From positions 1,849,921 to 1,871,781 of the forward strand of contig BFEA01000032.1 in NCBI GenBank assembly GCA_003427395.1: a stretch of 21,861 nt of DNA, read 5' to 3'. The notes beneath the pieces are model-generated. The model was given only the letters and a program-made list of their open reading frames with translations, made no database searches and was not told where the DNA came from. Below, in pieces: positions 7,353-17,123 of this stretch (within the stretch, counting starts at the first letter, position 1; every line of letters starts with the position of its first letter). The DNA is from Chara braunii (Eukaryota; Streptophyta; Charophyceae; Charales; Characeae). The translations under genes and the position numbers were made by a program.

Positions 7353-7370
7353 TGGCGCCGTTGCCGGGGG
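7353..7370 (+). promoter_or_regulatory. Primer-binding site complementary to tRNA-Asp 3' end
   Basis: TGGCGCCGTTGCCGGGG begins with the TGG that pairs with a tRNA CCA end. It matches the tRNA-Asp-type site known from plant Ty3 elements such as the Athila/Tat group. It is two bases after the inferred LTR end, as expected for minus-strand DNA priming. The match is by recall of the family and was not computed. Confidence 0.8.
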
Positions 7371-8308
7371 GCTTCGGTTGCTTGTCGGGGTCCTATGTGA
7401 ACGGACCTGGGTCTTGTTAATTGAAGCCTTAGCAAAACGACAAGTAAAAGGGGTAGAGTAGTGTTTAAGTATTCGCCAGGTAGTAAGGATAAGAATAATT
7501 GTCGATACGAACTTTGCGTCAGAGAGAAGTGCCTTAAGGTGAGACGAGTGTAAGTCGACACGCCCTATATATCATCACAATGAGTTGTATTTTCGATAAC
7601 TGGTAAGATACCTGTTGCTTTTGACAGTTAAAGAGGAAGCATACAAAATAATTTATAACGAAAGAGCCAGATTATAGAGGCTAGCAAATCTAGACGAGCC
7701 CCTTCCGGTTATAATCATACCTTCTAATTTTCAAGGATTAATTAGGCAGGTAGCTATACTACACAATCATTTTTAATTCATTCGAATCCGTACGTATTCC
7801 GAGATTAGGTACTACCCTAATCACTAAGCATCCGTGATGCTCCCTTAAGTAGAACTTTTAGAAATGCCTAGCGAGTCTGGAACTGAAAAACGGCGGAAAG
7901 ACCAATTGATTTGACAAGGGAAAAAAACGCCTCTAAGGACCGCCTCTAAGGAGGGAGTAAGGGTGCAACAAGGCCAAAGGTTTTATCTCATTATTGATTG
8001 AAAATGATGGTCGACGGAATCCGCTTAAGAGGGAAAAGGAGAAGGTATCTACACTGGGGGGGATATAATTTGGACTTTTATAATCCTTGCTTAGATTGGG
8101 CAAGGATGAGTTAAAGAATCTAGGAGTGTACCTGGGAAGTATAGGAGAAAAATGCAGTAAGGGTATCCTTATTAATAATGGAGAAAGAACGGTTATTCCG
8201 TAGTAAGGGCACCAAAAGTTAATAACTAAGACAGTACGTTAATTGGTCGCTCATGTCTTGACATTTATAAAAACAAGTCATTTAAGGGGTGGTCCGGATT
8301 CAATCAAG
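7371..8308 (+). other. Leader between primer-binding site and first frame
   Basis: About 940 bases without a gene. It contains a 13-bp tandem duplication at 7928-7952 and mixed AT-rich sequence with no long open frame on either strand apart from short antisense artefacts. Confidence 0.6.
7928..7952. repeat. 13-bp tandem duplication
   Basis: CGCCTCTAAGGA occurs at 7928 and again at 7941. Confidence 0.85.
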
Positions 8309-9042
8309 ATGTCTTACGCAAAGCAAGTTTCTAGGGTCGAAGCAGAGCGGAACTTGGCGAATCATGGTAGGACCACTTGTTAGGAAACGAGACATTTATG
8401 TGGGTAGAAACAAGTTGGAGTTCAGTGGAGGGATGACGTAGTGTGAGAGTCACCCTCTACCTGGCTACCCGTCTCTAGAATGATTATGAATCGAGTCACG
8501 GTCAAGGAGAAGAAGAATATATGATGCTACTTACAGCAAGGGCAGAGGGGACACTCAACATTTGGAGTCGGGAACGTCCATGGAGGGACATAAGAGGAGT
8601 TATAAAGGAAATCAAAATGCTTCCGGCCAAAAATTTTACTCTTTCGATCTGTTAAATTAGAACCACGCTCCCAAATTTCATTGTCAATGAGGTGTTTTCT
8701 AGTCAAGGAAAAGTGGAGATGGTCATTGAAGCAGCGCTGAAAGTACCTAATAGAGGATATGATTTCCCCACCTCTCATATGATTTACTGCCTATATCTGG
8801 TGATGGTCTCTGAACTCACTGGAAGCGATTTTAGCAACATACTGTCCATCGTAAACACATACGCTAGAGTCTATTTCATGGAAGAAAGATTTAGGTACTG
8901 GGAGAAATTGAAAGAGGAAGTCCGCTCCGAGATCTGCGTGGATGGTATTCCGATCATGTTTGGGTTAGTCTATAACTTCTGGTCTAGGGACTGGGTGACG
9001 GAAGATGAAATGGAAGAAGAAAGGAGAGGGTTTATATTCTAA
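8309..9042 (+). pseudogene. Unrecognised retroelement frame, copy 1 (broken)
   Basis: I do not recognise the family. The copy is defined by homology to the next frame. The ATG at 8309 begins MSYA, as in copy 2, but the frame soon stops (about 8381). The N-terminal half is shattered, with short matches such as the bases around 8387 against 9451. The C-terminal half is open from 8656 to 9042 and begins LPNFIVNEVF, then VP..GY, DF, YW.K, and IPIMFGLVY near the end, followed by an acidic tail. About 45% of residues match copy 2 by eye over some 120 positions. It has no transmembrane segment or zinc motif. Its place between primer-binding site and gag suggests an accessory retroelement product or a gag N-terminal extension, but that is inference. 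Confidence 0.6.
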
Positions 9043-9261
9043 AAGGGATGGAACGCTGAGACATGAATGATGAGAAGGGAAAAGAAGGTGAAGAAAGACA
9101 TTGCTTGTTTAAATTTGAAGGGAGAAAAAAGTGGGAGGAAGAAGAGAAAAAAATGTAATGAGAGGGCAAAGGAAAATCTTCTGAGTAGGATTAAGAAAAA
9201 GGGAAGAAAAATTAAAATAAGGGGGTATATCATCACAAAGTAGGACTTACGCATAAGTATT

Positions 9262-9296
9262 GTGTGTCTTTTGTCTCTTTCTTCTGCACTACACAG
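9262..9296 (+). promoter_or_regulatory. Splice-acceptor-like site before copy 2
   Basis: A pyrimidine-rich stretch (about 9267-9289) is followed by CACTACACAG ending at 9296, then GCC, with the ATG of copy 2 22 bases later. It fits a 3' splice site. A consensus donor GAG/GTAAGT occurs at 7182-7190. Splicing is only inferred. Confidence 0.4.
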
Positions 9297-9317
9297 GCCG
9301 CGAGAAATTCACGCAAG

Positions 9318-10094
9318 ATGTCGTACGCCACTCAGGGAGTTGGGATTGAGCTACCTTTCCGTGTCAAGCAAGGTTTAAGGACGTCATTAACCCAAAGGCT
9401 AAGCACAAGAGAGAAAGAAATCACCATATGGTGGGGAACCCAGATTGGGCCAGAAACATTTGTATGGGTAGAAATCGGACACACTCCAGACAGAGAGAAT
9501 ATAATAGTTCGAGCAACCCTGTATCTCTCATCGCACTTATGGAGGATGCACGGCGTGGATTTGGCAACATGACACAGTCAACCGCTGTCCAGGTATCTCC
9601 TGACTACGGAAGCAATCCTTGAGGACAAAATTCGAGAGGAAAAATGGGGGGAGTTCCGACCAATTATACCGATGGTAGAAGCTAGATGGGCATCGGATTT
9701 TGTTTATCCCACCCGCTACGTAAAGGTTGTCCTTCCAAACTTCATCGTTAATGAAGTCTTTTACAGCCAGGCTAATGTAGAGCAAGCAGCCCTGACCGCC
9801 ATAGCCGTACCTCTGGGAGGGTACGAATTTTTTACGCCCCAGGTTCTTTATTATCTGTATTTGGAGATGGGACCAGATTTGGTTGACAAAGATTTTGAGG
9901 AAGTCCTGTTCACAGTAGATGCGTATGTTCGTGTCCACCATATGGAACCGAGGCAGACTTATTGGAAGAAATTTAAGGCCGAAATAAAAATCAAGGCGTG
10001 CGTTTTTTGTATCCCTATAATGTTCGGTATGGTGTATGATTCCTAGACGGGGGATTGGTTGTATGCAGAAGAAATTGGAAGGGTAGGTAGGTAA
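9318..10094 (+). pseudogene. Unrecognised retroelement frame, copy 2 (two stops)
   Basis: From the ATG at 9318 (MSYATQG) one frame runs to a TAA at 10092, interrupted by TGA at 9570 and TAG at 10044. Otherwise it would be about 258 codons. Residues LPNFIVNEVF and IPIMFGMVY mark the part shared with copy 1, whose WSRDW near the end corresponds to the region of the 10044 TAG here. So the stop probably replaced a Trp or nearby sense codon. The protein is soluble-looking, rich in aromatic residues, with no signal peptide. The start follows an acceptor-like site by 22 bases. Function is unknown. The duplication implies an ancestral unit of about 1.0 kb. Confidence 0.65.
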
Positions 10095-10422
10095 GCAACC
10101 TAGAAGCAGAAAAGATATAATCGAGACCGTTTTTGACATGTCAGTCATCTCACTAGACTATAGGGGTAGTAGTCAAGGCTCGCAAAAATAAGGGAATTAG
10201 TGTATACCAGTTAATGTCAAGGGAAAGAGTGAGATGAGAGTAAAAGGGGAGGAAATGTAAGATAGTTAGAATTATGGACTGGACAGGGTTTAGATAGCAC
10301 CTTGGGAAGAATAAAACACCTAAGGCCAAAAAAACAAAAAGAAAGATAAGAGAACTGAGAGGTAATCTAAAAATCCGTCGTCTCTGCATTTATATGACAG
10401 ATTGACTGAGGACTGTGGAAAG
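10095..10422. other. Spacer between accessory frame and gag
   Basis: Purine-rich, AT-rich sequence without a recognisable gene. A - strand frame at 10153-10389 is Leu/Phe-rich as expected opposite purine-rich DNA. Confidence 0.55.
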
Positions 10423-11710
10423 ATGGGAGATGCCAACGGAGGACAGGGTTCCATTACAGCCGCAGAGATCGTGCGGCTACTGGAAAGTAGAGCTATCAAA
10501 ATGTCACAACTGCCAAAGATAGAAATATTCTCTTTTCAAGGAGAACGGGTGTCCCACTGGTTAGAGTTATCGGAACAGGTCTTCAATCAGCTAACATCGG
10601 CTTAGAAGTTTGCTCAACTATATGAGTACTTGTGGTGGGAATGTCGCCCGGAAGTCGAAAATATCGTTGCGGAAGCCCAAGGGAGTTGGATTGAGTTCAA
10701 AAAGGGGATGCAGCGAAAGTACAAATTGGGTGATGGGTTGTTAACGGTCGATCACTTGCACAACTTGAATAGAAATGACTTCACTACAATAGGGACATTC
10801 GCAACGACATTTGAAAAGATGGCAGAAAAAGTCCCGGGACTTTCCGAGGAAATGCAATGTGTCATTTTCTTGGAAAAATTCTCAGGATATGAGGCGATGG
10901 AGCTGACACGAGGAGGTGCACCAGGTAAAAAGACATCCTGGGAGACAATAAAAAGAAATTTGGCATCCGGTGACTTGGACCGGGTGTTCCACCATCCGGT
11001 GAAAATGGAAAGAAAAAAAAGGAAGGAGGTAAGTGCAATTCAGGGGGAGGATCTAGCCTTAGGAGGGGTCTTGAGCAGCATGGCAACTCAACTCAAGGAA
11101 ATGAAGGAGCAAATGACGCCAGAGAAGGTAATAGCAGTTGGTCAAACAACGAACAAAAGGAGGTATAGGGAAGAGAATGAAGGAGACAAAAAAGAAGAGG
11201 AAGATGGGCCGGAACATGAAACCAAGGCAAAAGCATCCCAGAAGAAGACCAAGAACCAACCGACGGAAAAACAAGTAACTGGTAAAGCACAGGGTTCTCA
11301 ACAGACTGGCGTGTCCGGCGTCACAGAAGCACAGGCTCCCACTGCCCAACTCGCGCCATGGTCAGTTGTGGCTCCTATGGGGGCATGGCCCGGATTTTTT
11401 CCAGGAAATCAATGACCGGGGTTTGGACAGATAGGCCTATATCCAAATCTGCCCCAAATGCAAGCAACAGGAGGGAACACATGACAGACACAAGCACGAG
11501 GAACGAGTGAAGGATTGTCGCAGCAAGCTCAGCAGATGCGCGGTAATCAAAACCAGAATCAGTTTCAAGGACAAGGATAAGGTCAAGGACAGACTAGAGG
11601 TAAAAGCGGCGGAAGAGGAAATGATCAAGTGGAAAAGGATTTGGAAGGAGATGACATGGCGGACAAGGAGGAAGCTGGGGCAATCAGGGAGACCCTCAAT
11701 CAGGGAATTA
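10423..11710 (+). pseudogene. gag: matrix/capsid-like region
   Basis: ATG at 10423 starts a frame that is open except for TAG at 10603, TGA at 11413, TGA at 11482 and TAA at 11578. The first 230 or so residues look like a retrotransposon capsid. PKIEIFSFQGERVSHWL resembles the usual start of such domains, followed after the first stop by WIEFKKGMQRKY, NRNDF..IGTFATTFEKMAEKVPG and IFLEKFSGYEAMEL. A Lys/Glu-rich segment and a Pro/Ala/Gln-rich segment follow. The product would form the particle that packages element RNA. Family assignment rests on these motifs and on position directly upstream of the CCHC knuckle. A frameshift near 11650-11690 moves the coding frame. Confidence 0.8.
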
Positions 11711-11717
11711 TAATCAA

Positions 11718-12242
11718 GTGAGCTTTAACCAAGTCGGTCAAGGATATAACCAAGAGTATGGTCAGGGCTACGGTCAAGGCTATAACCAAAACTATGGCCA
11801 AGGGTTTGGTAGGAGTGATTACAGAGAGTACACATGTACCCACTGTCAAATCAAGGGGCATACTGTGAAGAGATGCCATGTTAGAAAGATGAACGAACAG
11901 GATGGGGTAATTACGTCAAGCATAGACGAAGATGTGTACGATAAGCGAGGCACTCTCATTGACCCAAACATCCCTGGAGGCACAAGGAAGGGGGCGCTAA
12001 GGGTTGCGGAGTTAGGATCAAGTGCCCCCGCTATGTTTCGAATCTGGCATGAAAAGGAAGACCCCTTTATTAAGGTAGAGGATGTGACTGAGTTAGGAGA
12101 AAAGTTGAAGAAAAGACTAAAGATTGACCAGGAAGAAGAGGATGCTTTGTTGATCGAGCTAGAACCAAGAGAGGACGAAGTAGTCAGAGAGTCAACAAAA
12201 GACACCATAGAGAGGACGAAAGACCTGATAGGTAAAATATGA
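11718..12242 (+). pseudogene. gag C-terminus: YGQ-rich tract and CCHC zinc knuckle
   Basis: This continues gag in another frame. A low-complexity tract of YGQG and GYNQ units (about 11739-11814) precedes a zinc knuckle C-x2-C-x4-H-x4-C at 11835-11876 (CTHC, H, C), the nucleocapsid motif that binds element RNA. An acidic, Lys-rich segment follows to TGA at 12240. The knuckle residues are all intact. The YGQ tract resembles low-complexity RNA-binding regions, which is unusual but not unknown in gag. Confidence 0.88.
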
Positions 12243-12665
12243 ATGTTGAATACCCGAATGATGGGTATATGTGAGGAAGCCAAAATTATAGAGTTAAGAG
12301 CCCCGCACGTATTTACTATGGGTTAGGGAAGTGGGGAAGAAAGACCCCAAGAACCCAATCCGAGGGCGCTAAAAGCAAGTTTGGCGGCAGGACCCGAGGC
12401 AGCTTACCAAGCCCTTAGGAGTTCTGTGTTGTACATTGCTCGGCGAACTAATGGAAACAATGCGACTAAGGAACAGGAGCAGGCTCCGCCTCCTCCTCCT
12501 AGTGAACCCTCTATTGACATAGGCGAAGAGGAAGAGGATCAGAATGAACAACTGAGAGAAGAAGAGGGTAAGCAAGCTGAGCAGAGAGCCAAGAAGCGAA
12601 AGCAAGGGGTAAGGAAGGAAAATAAAAGGTCGGAGAAAAGTCAAAAAAAAAGTGAAAGTTGGTAG
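12243..12665 (+). pseudogene. gag-protease linker, charged
   Basis: The frame of the knuckle continues beyond TGA 12240 with one more stop (about 12324). It encodes an Ala-rich stretch (12369-12450), a run of six prolines near 12490, a Glu-rich patch and a Lys/Arg/Glu-rich tail. It shows no domain. It then shifts frame into the protease region at about 12660. Confidence 0.55.
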
Positions 12666-13246
12666 ACCTCGAGAGTCTGGTAAACAAGCTTCTCGACGGA
12701 CATAAGGAGTTGTTAAATTTGAAGGAGATTTTGGCAACAGTCCCAAAGCTCAGAGAGTTGGTTAAGGTGAAGCTGACACGAAAGAAAGTGGCGACGGTAA
12801 GGATGGGGGATTTTATCCTCAAAGAAGCAAACTGGACTATCGCAGGGAGCAAGATGGCTTGGAAATCCGTAGGAACTGGTTCTATTGAGGTTAATATTAG
12901 GGGAAGGGAATGCCATGGAATGGTAGATACTGGGGTGGAAATGAATATTATGAATTCAGAGACGACTAAGAGATTGGGAATGTCATTGTGGAAGTAGGAC
13001 GGATTAAGGTCCGTTCCTGCTTCAACAGCATTATTAGAAAGATTCTTTTTGTCGAGGGCAGAAACTCTCATCATGAATAAACATGATGAAACTATGTACG
13101 TAATATTGTGCGACCTAGTATGTGAGAATTTCAAAGTGCTCACATGTCAGAATACGAGACCCCACTGCTTAAAGAATCGCCTCAACGAAGGGTCATACAC
13201 GTTTGAAGAATCCGAGGGCAGGAAGAGAGAATTAGGAATCAGGTGA
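12659..13246 (+). pseudogene. Retropepsin-like aspartic protease
   Basis: The frame encodes a helical, Lys/Leu-rich lead-in, then GTGSIEVNIRG and the active-site region MVDTGVEMNIM with the catalytic Asp-Thr-Gly at 12926-12934. This is the usual layout of a Ty3-type protease (substrate: the Gag-Pol precursor). TAG at 12995 interrupts the fold soon after DTG. The same frame resumes to TGA 13244 with MNKHDETMYVILCD. The stretch between DTG and that block is short for the family, so some sequence may be missing. A frameshift follows near 13246. Confidence 0.82.
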
Positions 13247-13247
13247 G

Positions 13248-13523
13248 GATGAAGAAGATGAAGAGGACGAGGGATTGGTTTTGAGCTTGGCTAGTATAGA
13301 CCAGGCAATGTGCATGGTCTCAGCCTATGAGATGGCCGACCAAAAAGCCATCATGGCCTTGGCTGACAGACTGGGCGAATATCCAGAAGGAGGAAGAATG
13401 AAATTAATATATAGACCATCCCCGCGAGATGTAAAAATGCAGGGATTATATGCCCAATCAAGCGGTCAACATTTTTTAGGGGTGGGCTCAAGCAAAGAGG
13501 CAAAAGGAGGTACAAGACAGTAG
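13248..13523 (+). pseudogene. Pre-RT connector with acidic run
   Basis: This is a third frame, open between the protease and reverse transcriptase frames. It begins with a Glu/Asp run (about 13248-13275) and continues SLASIDQAMCMVSAYEMADQ to a TAG at 13521. It overlaps the RT frame that opens at 13508, so a small indel near 13505 separates them. No catalytic motif is seen. It is probably the protease-RT spacer. Confidence 0.55.
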
Positions 13524-14692
13524 ACAAGAAGAGTCGTCCAGTCCCAGTTTTAATAACGCACGAAGAGAGTGTGTACTATGAGCAGGAGAGGAAATTGATA
13601 AGACAAATTAAAGAAAAGTGGGATGAAGAGGCATGTTGTATCAATGGGGAGACGGAAAAAGACCTGATTATTGGGGAGCCCGGGTTTCTGACTGAGCAGG
13701 AAAGGGCGTTGGTGGTAAGTTTAATGAGGGAGAAACATTGTGTTTATGCCTTTAATGATGAATAGAGAGGGAGGTTAGATGTGGACAAGGTAGGGATGAT
13801 CATGATCCATACTGTCCCGCATCAATCTTGGAATGTTGAAGGAGCCAAGTACCCGAATCTTGATGATCAGAGGAGAGTAGTGAAGTATCTCGACGGGAAG
13901 ATTGACTTACACGTGGCTGTATTTTCTAGTGGGCCATATGCCTCACCATGGTTCTGCTTTATTAAACCAAACGGGGTACTCAGGTGGGTGCAGAACTTAC
14001 AGAGACTAAATGTCGTGAATGTTAGGGATGTTGGAGGGCTCTCTAACGCTGATCAACTTTCCGAAGCATGTGCAGGGAGGTCTATTATTTCTCTTATAGA
14101 CCTCTACTCTGGTTATGACCAGTTTCAAGTTTATCCGACTGATAAGCCGATAACTGCGATGCACACTCCTAGCGGACTGATCCACATGAACGTAGCACCT
14201 CAAGGGTGGACTAATGAAGTAGCCATGATTCAGAGAAGTATGGTCAGGGTAATGTAACCGATCACTCCACAGATCACTGAGCCATATATCGATGATCTTG
14301 CTGTGAAAGGACCGATGATAAAAGATGAGCAAGAGGTTGCACCTAGCATTAGAAAGTTCGTCTGGGATCATGTTAATGATCTCTGGAAGGTGTTTGATCT
14401 TTTGCAGAAGCACAACCTCAAGGCAAGTGGCACTAAATCCAGGCATTGCATGAGAGAGGCGACCATTCTTGGGTTTGTGTGTAATGAGCAGGGTCGTCGT
14501 CCAGATACAAAAAAAACGAACAAAATTTTTGAATGACCGACATCATTCAAGAATATAGGAGAGGTGAGATGTTTTCTTGGGACATGTGAGTTCTGGAGGA
14601 TATTCATCAAGAGGTTTGCCGCTAAGACTGAGCACGTTAGGAAATTGGTAAGGAAGAATCAGGAATGAGAATGGAGAGAGAAGCATGAGTAG
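13508..14692 (+). pseudogene. Reverse transcriptase domain of pol
   Basis: This is a Ty3-type RNA-dependent DNA polymerase. In order: a leader with YYEQERKLIRQIKEKW, SSGPYASPWFCFIKPNG, LRWVQNLQRLN, SLIDLYSGYDQF with the first catalytic Asp at 14099, the PQGWTN motif, and YIDD at 14285-14296 with the other two catalytic Asp residues. Then follow the thumb-like CMREATILGFVC and the post-RT CEFWRIFIKRFAAKTEH. It stays in one frame but is cut by TAG 13763, TAA 14255, TGA 14534, TGA 14666 and TAG 14690. All could have arisen by single base changes. PQGWTN in place of the more usual PFGL/PFGA motif marks a distinct Ty3 lineage. Confidence 0.95.
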
Positions 14693-15370
14693 GTGGTGAG
14701 AGATTTAAAGAAGGAGTTTGAGGAAGGAGGTCTGGTATTGGGGGTTCCGGACTATAAAGCAATCTTAGAACGCCCCTTCATAATAGAAACTGATGCCGGA
14801 CCCACTGCCTTGGGAGGAGTACTGATACAGGCAGATCATGAGGGTAAGGAAAGACCATTGCGCTTTGAGAGTCGGACTCTCAATTCGACGGAAAGGAACT
14901 ACTCTCAATTCAAGAAGGAGGCCTTGGCAGTTCTACACTGCCTACGGATCTTCAAACACTATCTCTTTGGGAGAAGATTCATTCTAAGGGTAGATCCAAC
15001 TGTCCTCATGTATTCCCTTAGAAACTTCTCTCCAGTTGATCCTACAGTTGCCAGGTGGCTCACTTACATCTGGATGTTCGATTTTCAGTTGGAGCACATT
15101 CCAGGGAATAAGAACAGAGCGGATGAGTTGAGCAGGATAAACTGGGAGAAACCTGGACAAGCTAAGGAGAAGGCGCCGCCGGTAGACGGATATTTGGAAG
15201 AAGATAACATGCAGCTCCACGTTAACGCATGGGCCTTAAGAATCGATGATAATGAGGTGCGAGAGGGAAAACCTATGTGGTATGCACCAACGACTTTTGT
15301 GAAGGATGAAAGGTTGGTATTAAAGCCTTTCGTCGAAGAGGACTCGTGGGGAGAAAGAAGTGGGGAATGA
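14693..15370 (+). pseudogene. RNase H domain of pol
   Basis: This degrades the RNA strand of the RNA-DNA hybrid during reverse transcription. The four acidic residues are present: Asp in ETDAG (14792), Glu in KKEALA (14918), Asp in RVDPT (14993) and Asp in NRADELSR (15122). The third block reads VDPT where Ty3 elements commonly have TDHK. A tether with Pro/Glu-rich and acidic stretches follows to TGA 15368. The frame is the same as RT and integrase, so one Pol polyprotein is implied. Confidence 0.94.
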
Positions 15371-15553
15371 ATGGCGGAGTTAGCCTTAGTTGAAAGTTAC
15401 AGGTTGACGGACGAACCTGTTACAATTGAGACAGGAACGGGGCAGGTGGACAGACATTTATTGACAGTGGGGAGAGTACATTACCTTGTGAACTCTCTCT
15501 TGCAAGTCTGAACCGAAAAAGAAAGAGGAACAGTTAAGGCGGATGAGATAGTA
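15371..15553 (+). pseudogene. RNase H-integrase spacer
   Basis: The pol frame continues from TGA 15368 to TGA 15509 and onward, with no domain recognised. It is Thr/Val/Glu-rich and probably a tether. Confidence 0.5.
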
Positions 15554-16900
15554 TTGAGAGACGACCTCGAGTTTGATGAGGAAATCGAGGGAGAGGAATT
15601 TGAGCAAGGTGAAATCTCGGAAGATTTTCGGGAAGAAGAGTACGATGGGTTCCATCTAGAAATGAGGCTTCTTCTCTCAGGCGACAAGCGAGAAAGGGAA
15701 GTTGGTGAGAAAACTCTCCGCATGAGGGACCATTATGTAGTGAGGGGTGACCATCTCTTCATCAGGGATGAAAGAGGACCTCCTAGACGGGTTATCTGTG
15801 GCAGAAATCGACACATTGATGTCATAGCGGCCCTCCATGATGAACCTGTTGGTGGTCACATGGGTTTTACCGGTACCCTCAAGAAGGTGACTGAACTGTA
15901 CTTTTGGGAAGGTATGTACGGGATGGTTGGAAAGTACTGTGAGTTATGCGTGTCGTGCCAGGTCAGATCGTCGATCAGGTATAAAGAACCTCTTCACCCG
16001 AGGTATATGAAGGATGTGGAAGCAATTGTCCACTTGGACTTGTTAGCAATGTCACTGGGGCTTGGCGGGTATAATTACATCTTTGATGTCAGAGGCAACC
16101 TCACAGGGTTTGTTGATGGAAAGACCATCCAAACCAAGACTGGGGCGGTCTTAGCCGAATGCATCAAAGAATATTACCTCCGGTATCCTTTCGTGGTGGA
16201 ATTCACGACGGATAGAAGGTCGGAATTCACATGTGGGGAGGTTAAAAAGTTATTGGATGATCTCGGAGTAATCGCCAAGTACACCACCAGGGCACATCCT
16301 CAGGCTAACGCACCGGTAGAGAGAGGGAACAACACCATCACGAACTTACTGGCAAAATGAATAGCGGGGAAACTGAACTTATGGCCGAAGTTCCTACAGA
16401 CTGTATTCTTCGTCGAAAACATCACGGTCATGAGAACCACGGGGTATGCTCCTGCGATCTTATGGTATGGGAGACACGCCACCTTTCTAATAGAAAGCTT
16501 CCTGAAAACCTGGCGGAGACAGGATCTTGAAAATGACCTGCCACTTGAAGAATTACTCGACATCCGAGTCAGACAGGTCAATGTCACAGAGGAAAGGATT
16601 CAGGAAGCGGTCGAGAAAGTGGCTGACAGCCGGAGAAAAGACAAGGAAAGATGGGACCGGCTTCCTCGATTAGGAACTGAACCATTGGCCATCGGGGACG
16701 TAGTGTTGTTGTATGACTCATCCCTAGAGAAACAATGGTCAAGGAAGTTGGATAAGAGATGGTTGGGACCGTACAAGGTTCGATGTCAAGGGAATCATGG
16801 GGCATATGAGTTGGAGGAGATGGATGGAACGCCAAGGCGAGACTGGGTTTCTGGATCCAGGTTGAAGAAATTCAGAACAAGAAATGAGGTGAGTCAGTAA
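15512..16900 (+). pseudogene. Integrase with HHCC, DDE and GPY modules
   Basis: This inserts element DNA into the host genome. An acidic lead-in is followed by the HHCC zinc domain: His at 15836 and 15857, Cys at 15947 and 15956. The catalytic core has Asp 16037 in VHLDLL, Asp 16211 in TTDRRSEF and Glu 16319 in APVERGN. The last two are separated by exactly 35 residues, the classic D-D35-E spacing. TGA 16358 interrupts the protein. The C-terminal region has KRWLGPYKV (GPY at 16766) and YELEEMDG, the GPY/F module, and ends at TAA 16898. No chromodomain is evident. The only internal stop after 15512 is 16358. Confidence 0.95.
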
Positions 16901-17123
16901 CTTGAAGATAAGTCGATTCCTTCCTCCCTAAAACACCTTGTGATCGCATAATTGCGAACCTGATATTGTTACCCGGCTGCTAACACTCTTTTGCACCTAC
17001 CATTTTCCTCGTCCTTTTCTGTGCGCAGACTTAATCCTGTAAAAAGGAGCGGCATTGACACGAAAGGGGGGGGTGGGGGGGCCTTCCAAGTCAGTCTCTG
17101 ACAGTGAATGGCGACAGGGATAA
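16901..17123. other. Post-pol non-coding spacer
   Basis: Short mixed sequence with a pyrimidine-rich stretch ending TGTGCGCAG at 17028 (acceptor-like) and the G-run at 17066. No LTR start could be identified. Confidence 0.5.
17066..17081 (+). other. G8-T-G7 tract, possible polypurine tract
   Basis: Eight G, one T, seven G, preceded by CGAAA. It lies 165 bases after the integrase stop, where a Ty3 polypurine tract could be, but no TG-initiated sequence after it matches the putative 5' LTR. It could form a G-quadruplex in the + strand. Confidence 0.4.

Larger units (their letters stand above)
7353..16900 (+). mobile_element. Degenerate Ty3/Gypsy-type LTR retrotransposon, internal region
   Basis: The order from the primer-binding site is leader, two unrecognised paralogous frames, gag with CCHC knuckle, protease, reverse transcriptase, RNase H, then integrase. 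RNase H before integrase is the Ty3 order, not the Ty1/copia order. All catalytic motifs are visible, but gag and pol are split by many stops and several frameshifts, so it cannot act autonomously. The 3' boundary is unresolved: no 3' LTR was found. The second gag-like gene after 17124 may belong to this element or to another. Confidence 0.9.

Noticed and set aside
7057-7561. Antisense and sense frames across the putative LTR end
   Set aside because: They span the LTR boundary and primer-binding site, have no domain, and sit in GC-richer sequence where open frames arise easily.
13508-16900. Alternative genetic code to explain in-frame stops
   Set aside because: All three stop codons occur in frame, and gag and the protease also carry frameshifts. 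Decay is simpler.
16775-16900. Chromodomain at the integrase C-terminus
   Set aside because: After the GPY module the frame ends within about 40 residues with no chromodomain-like aromatic pattern.
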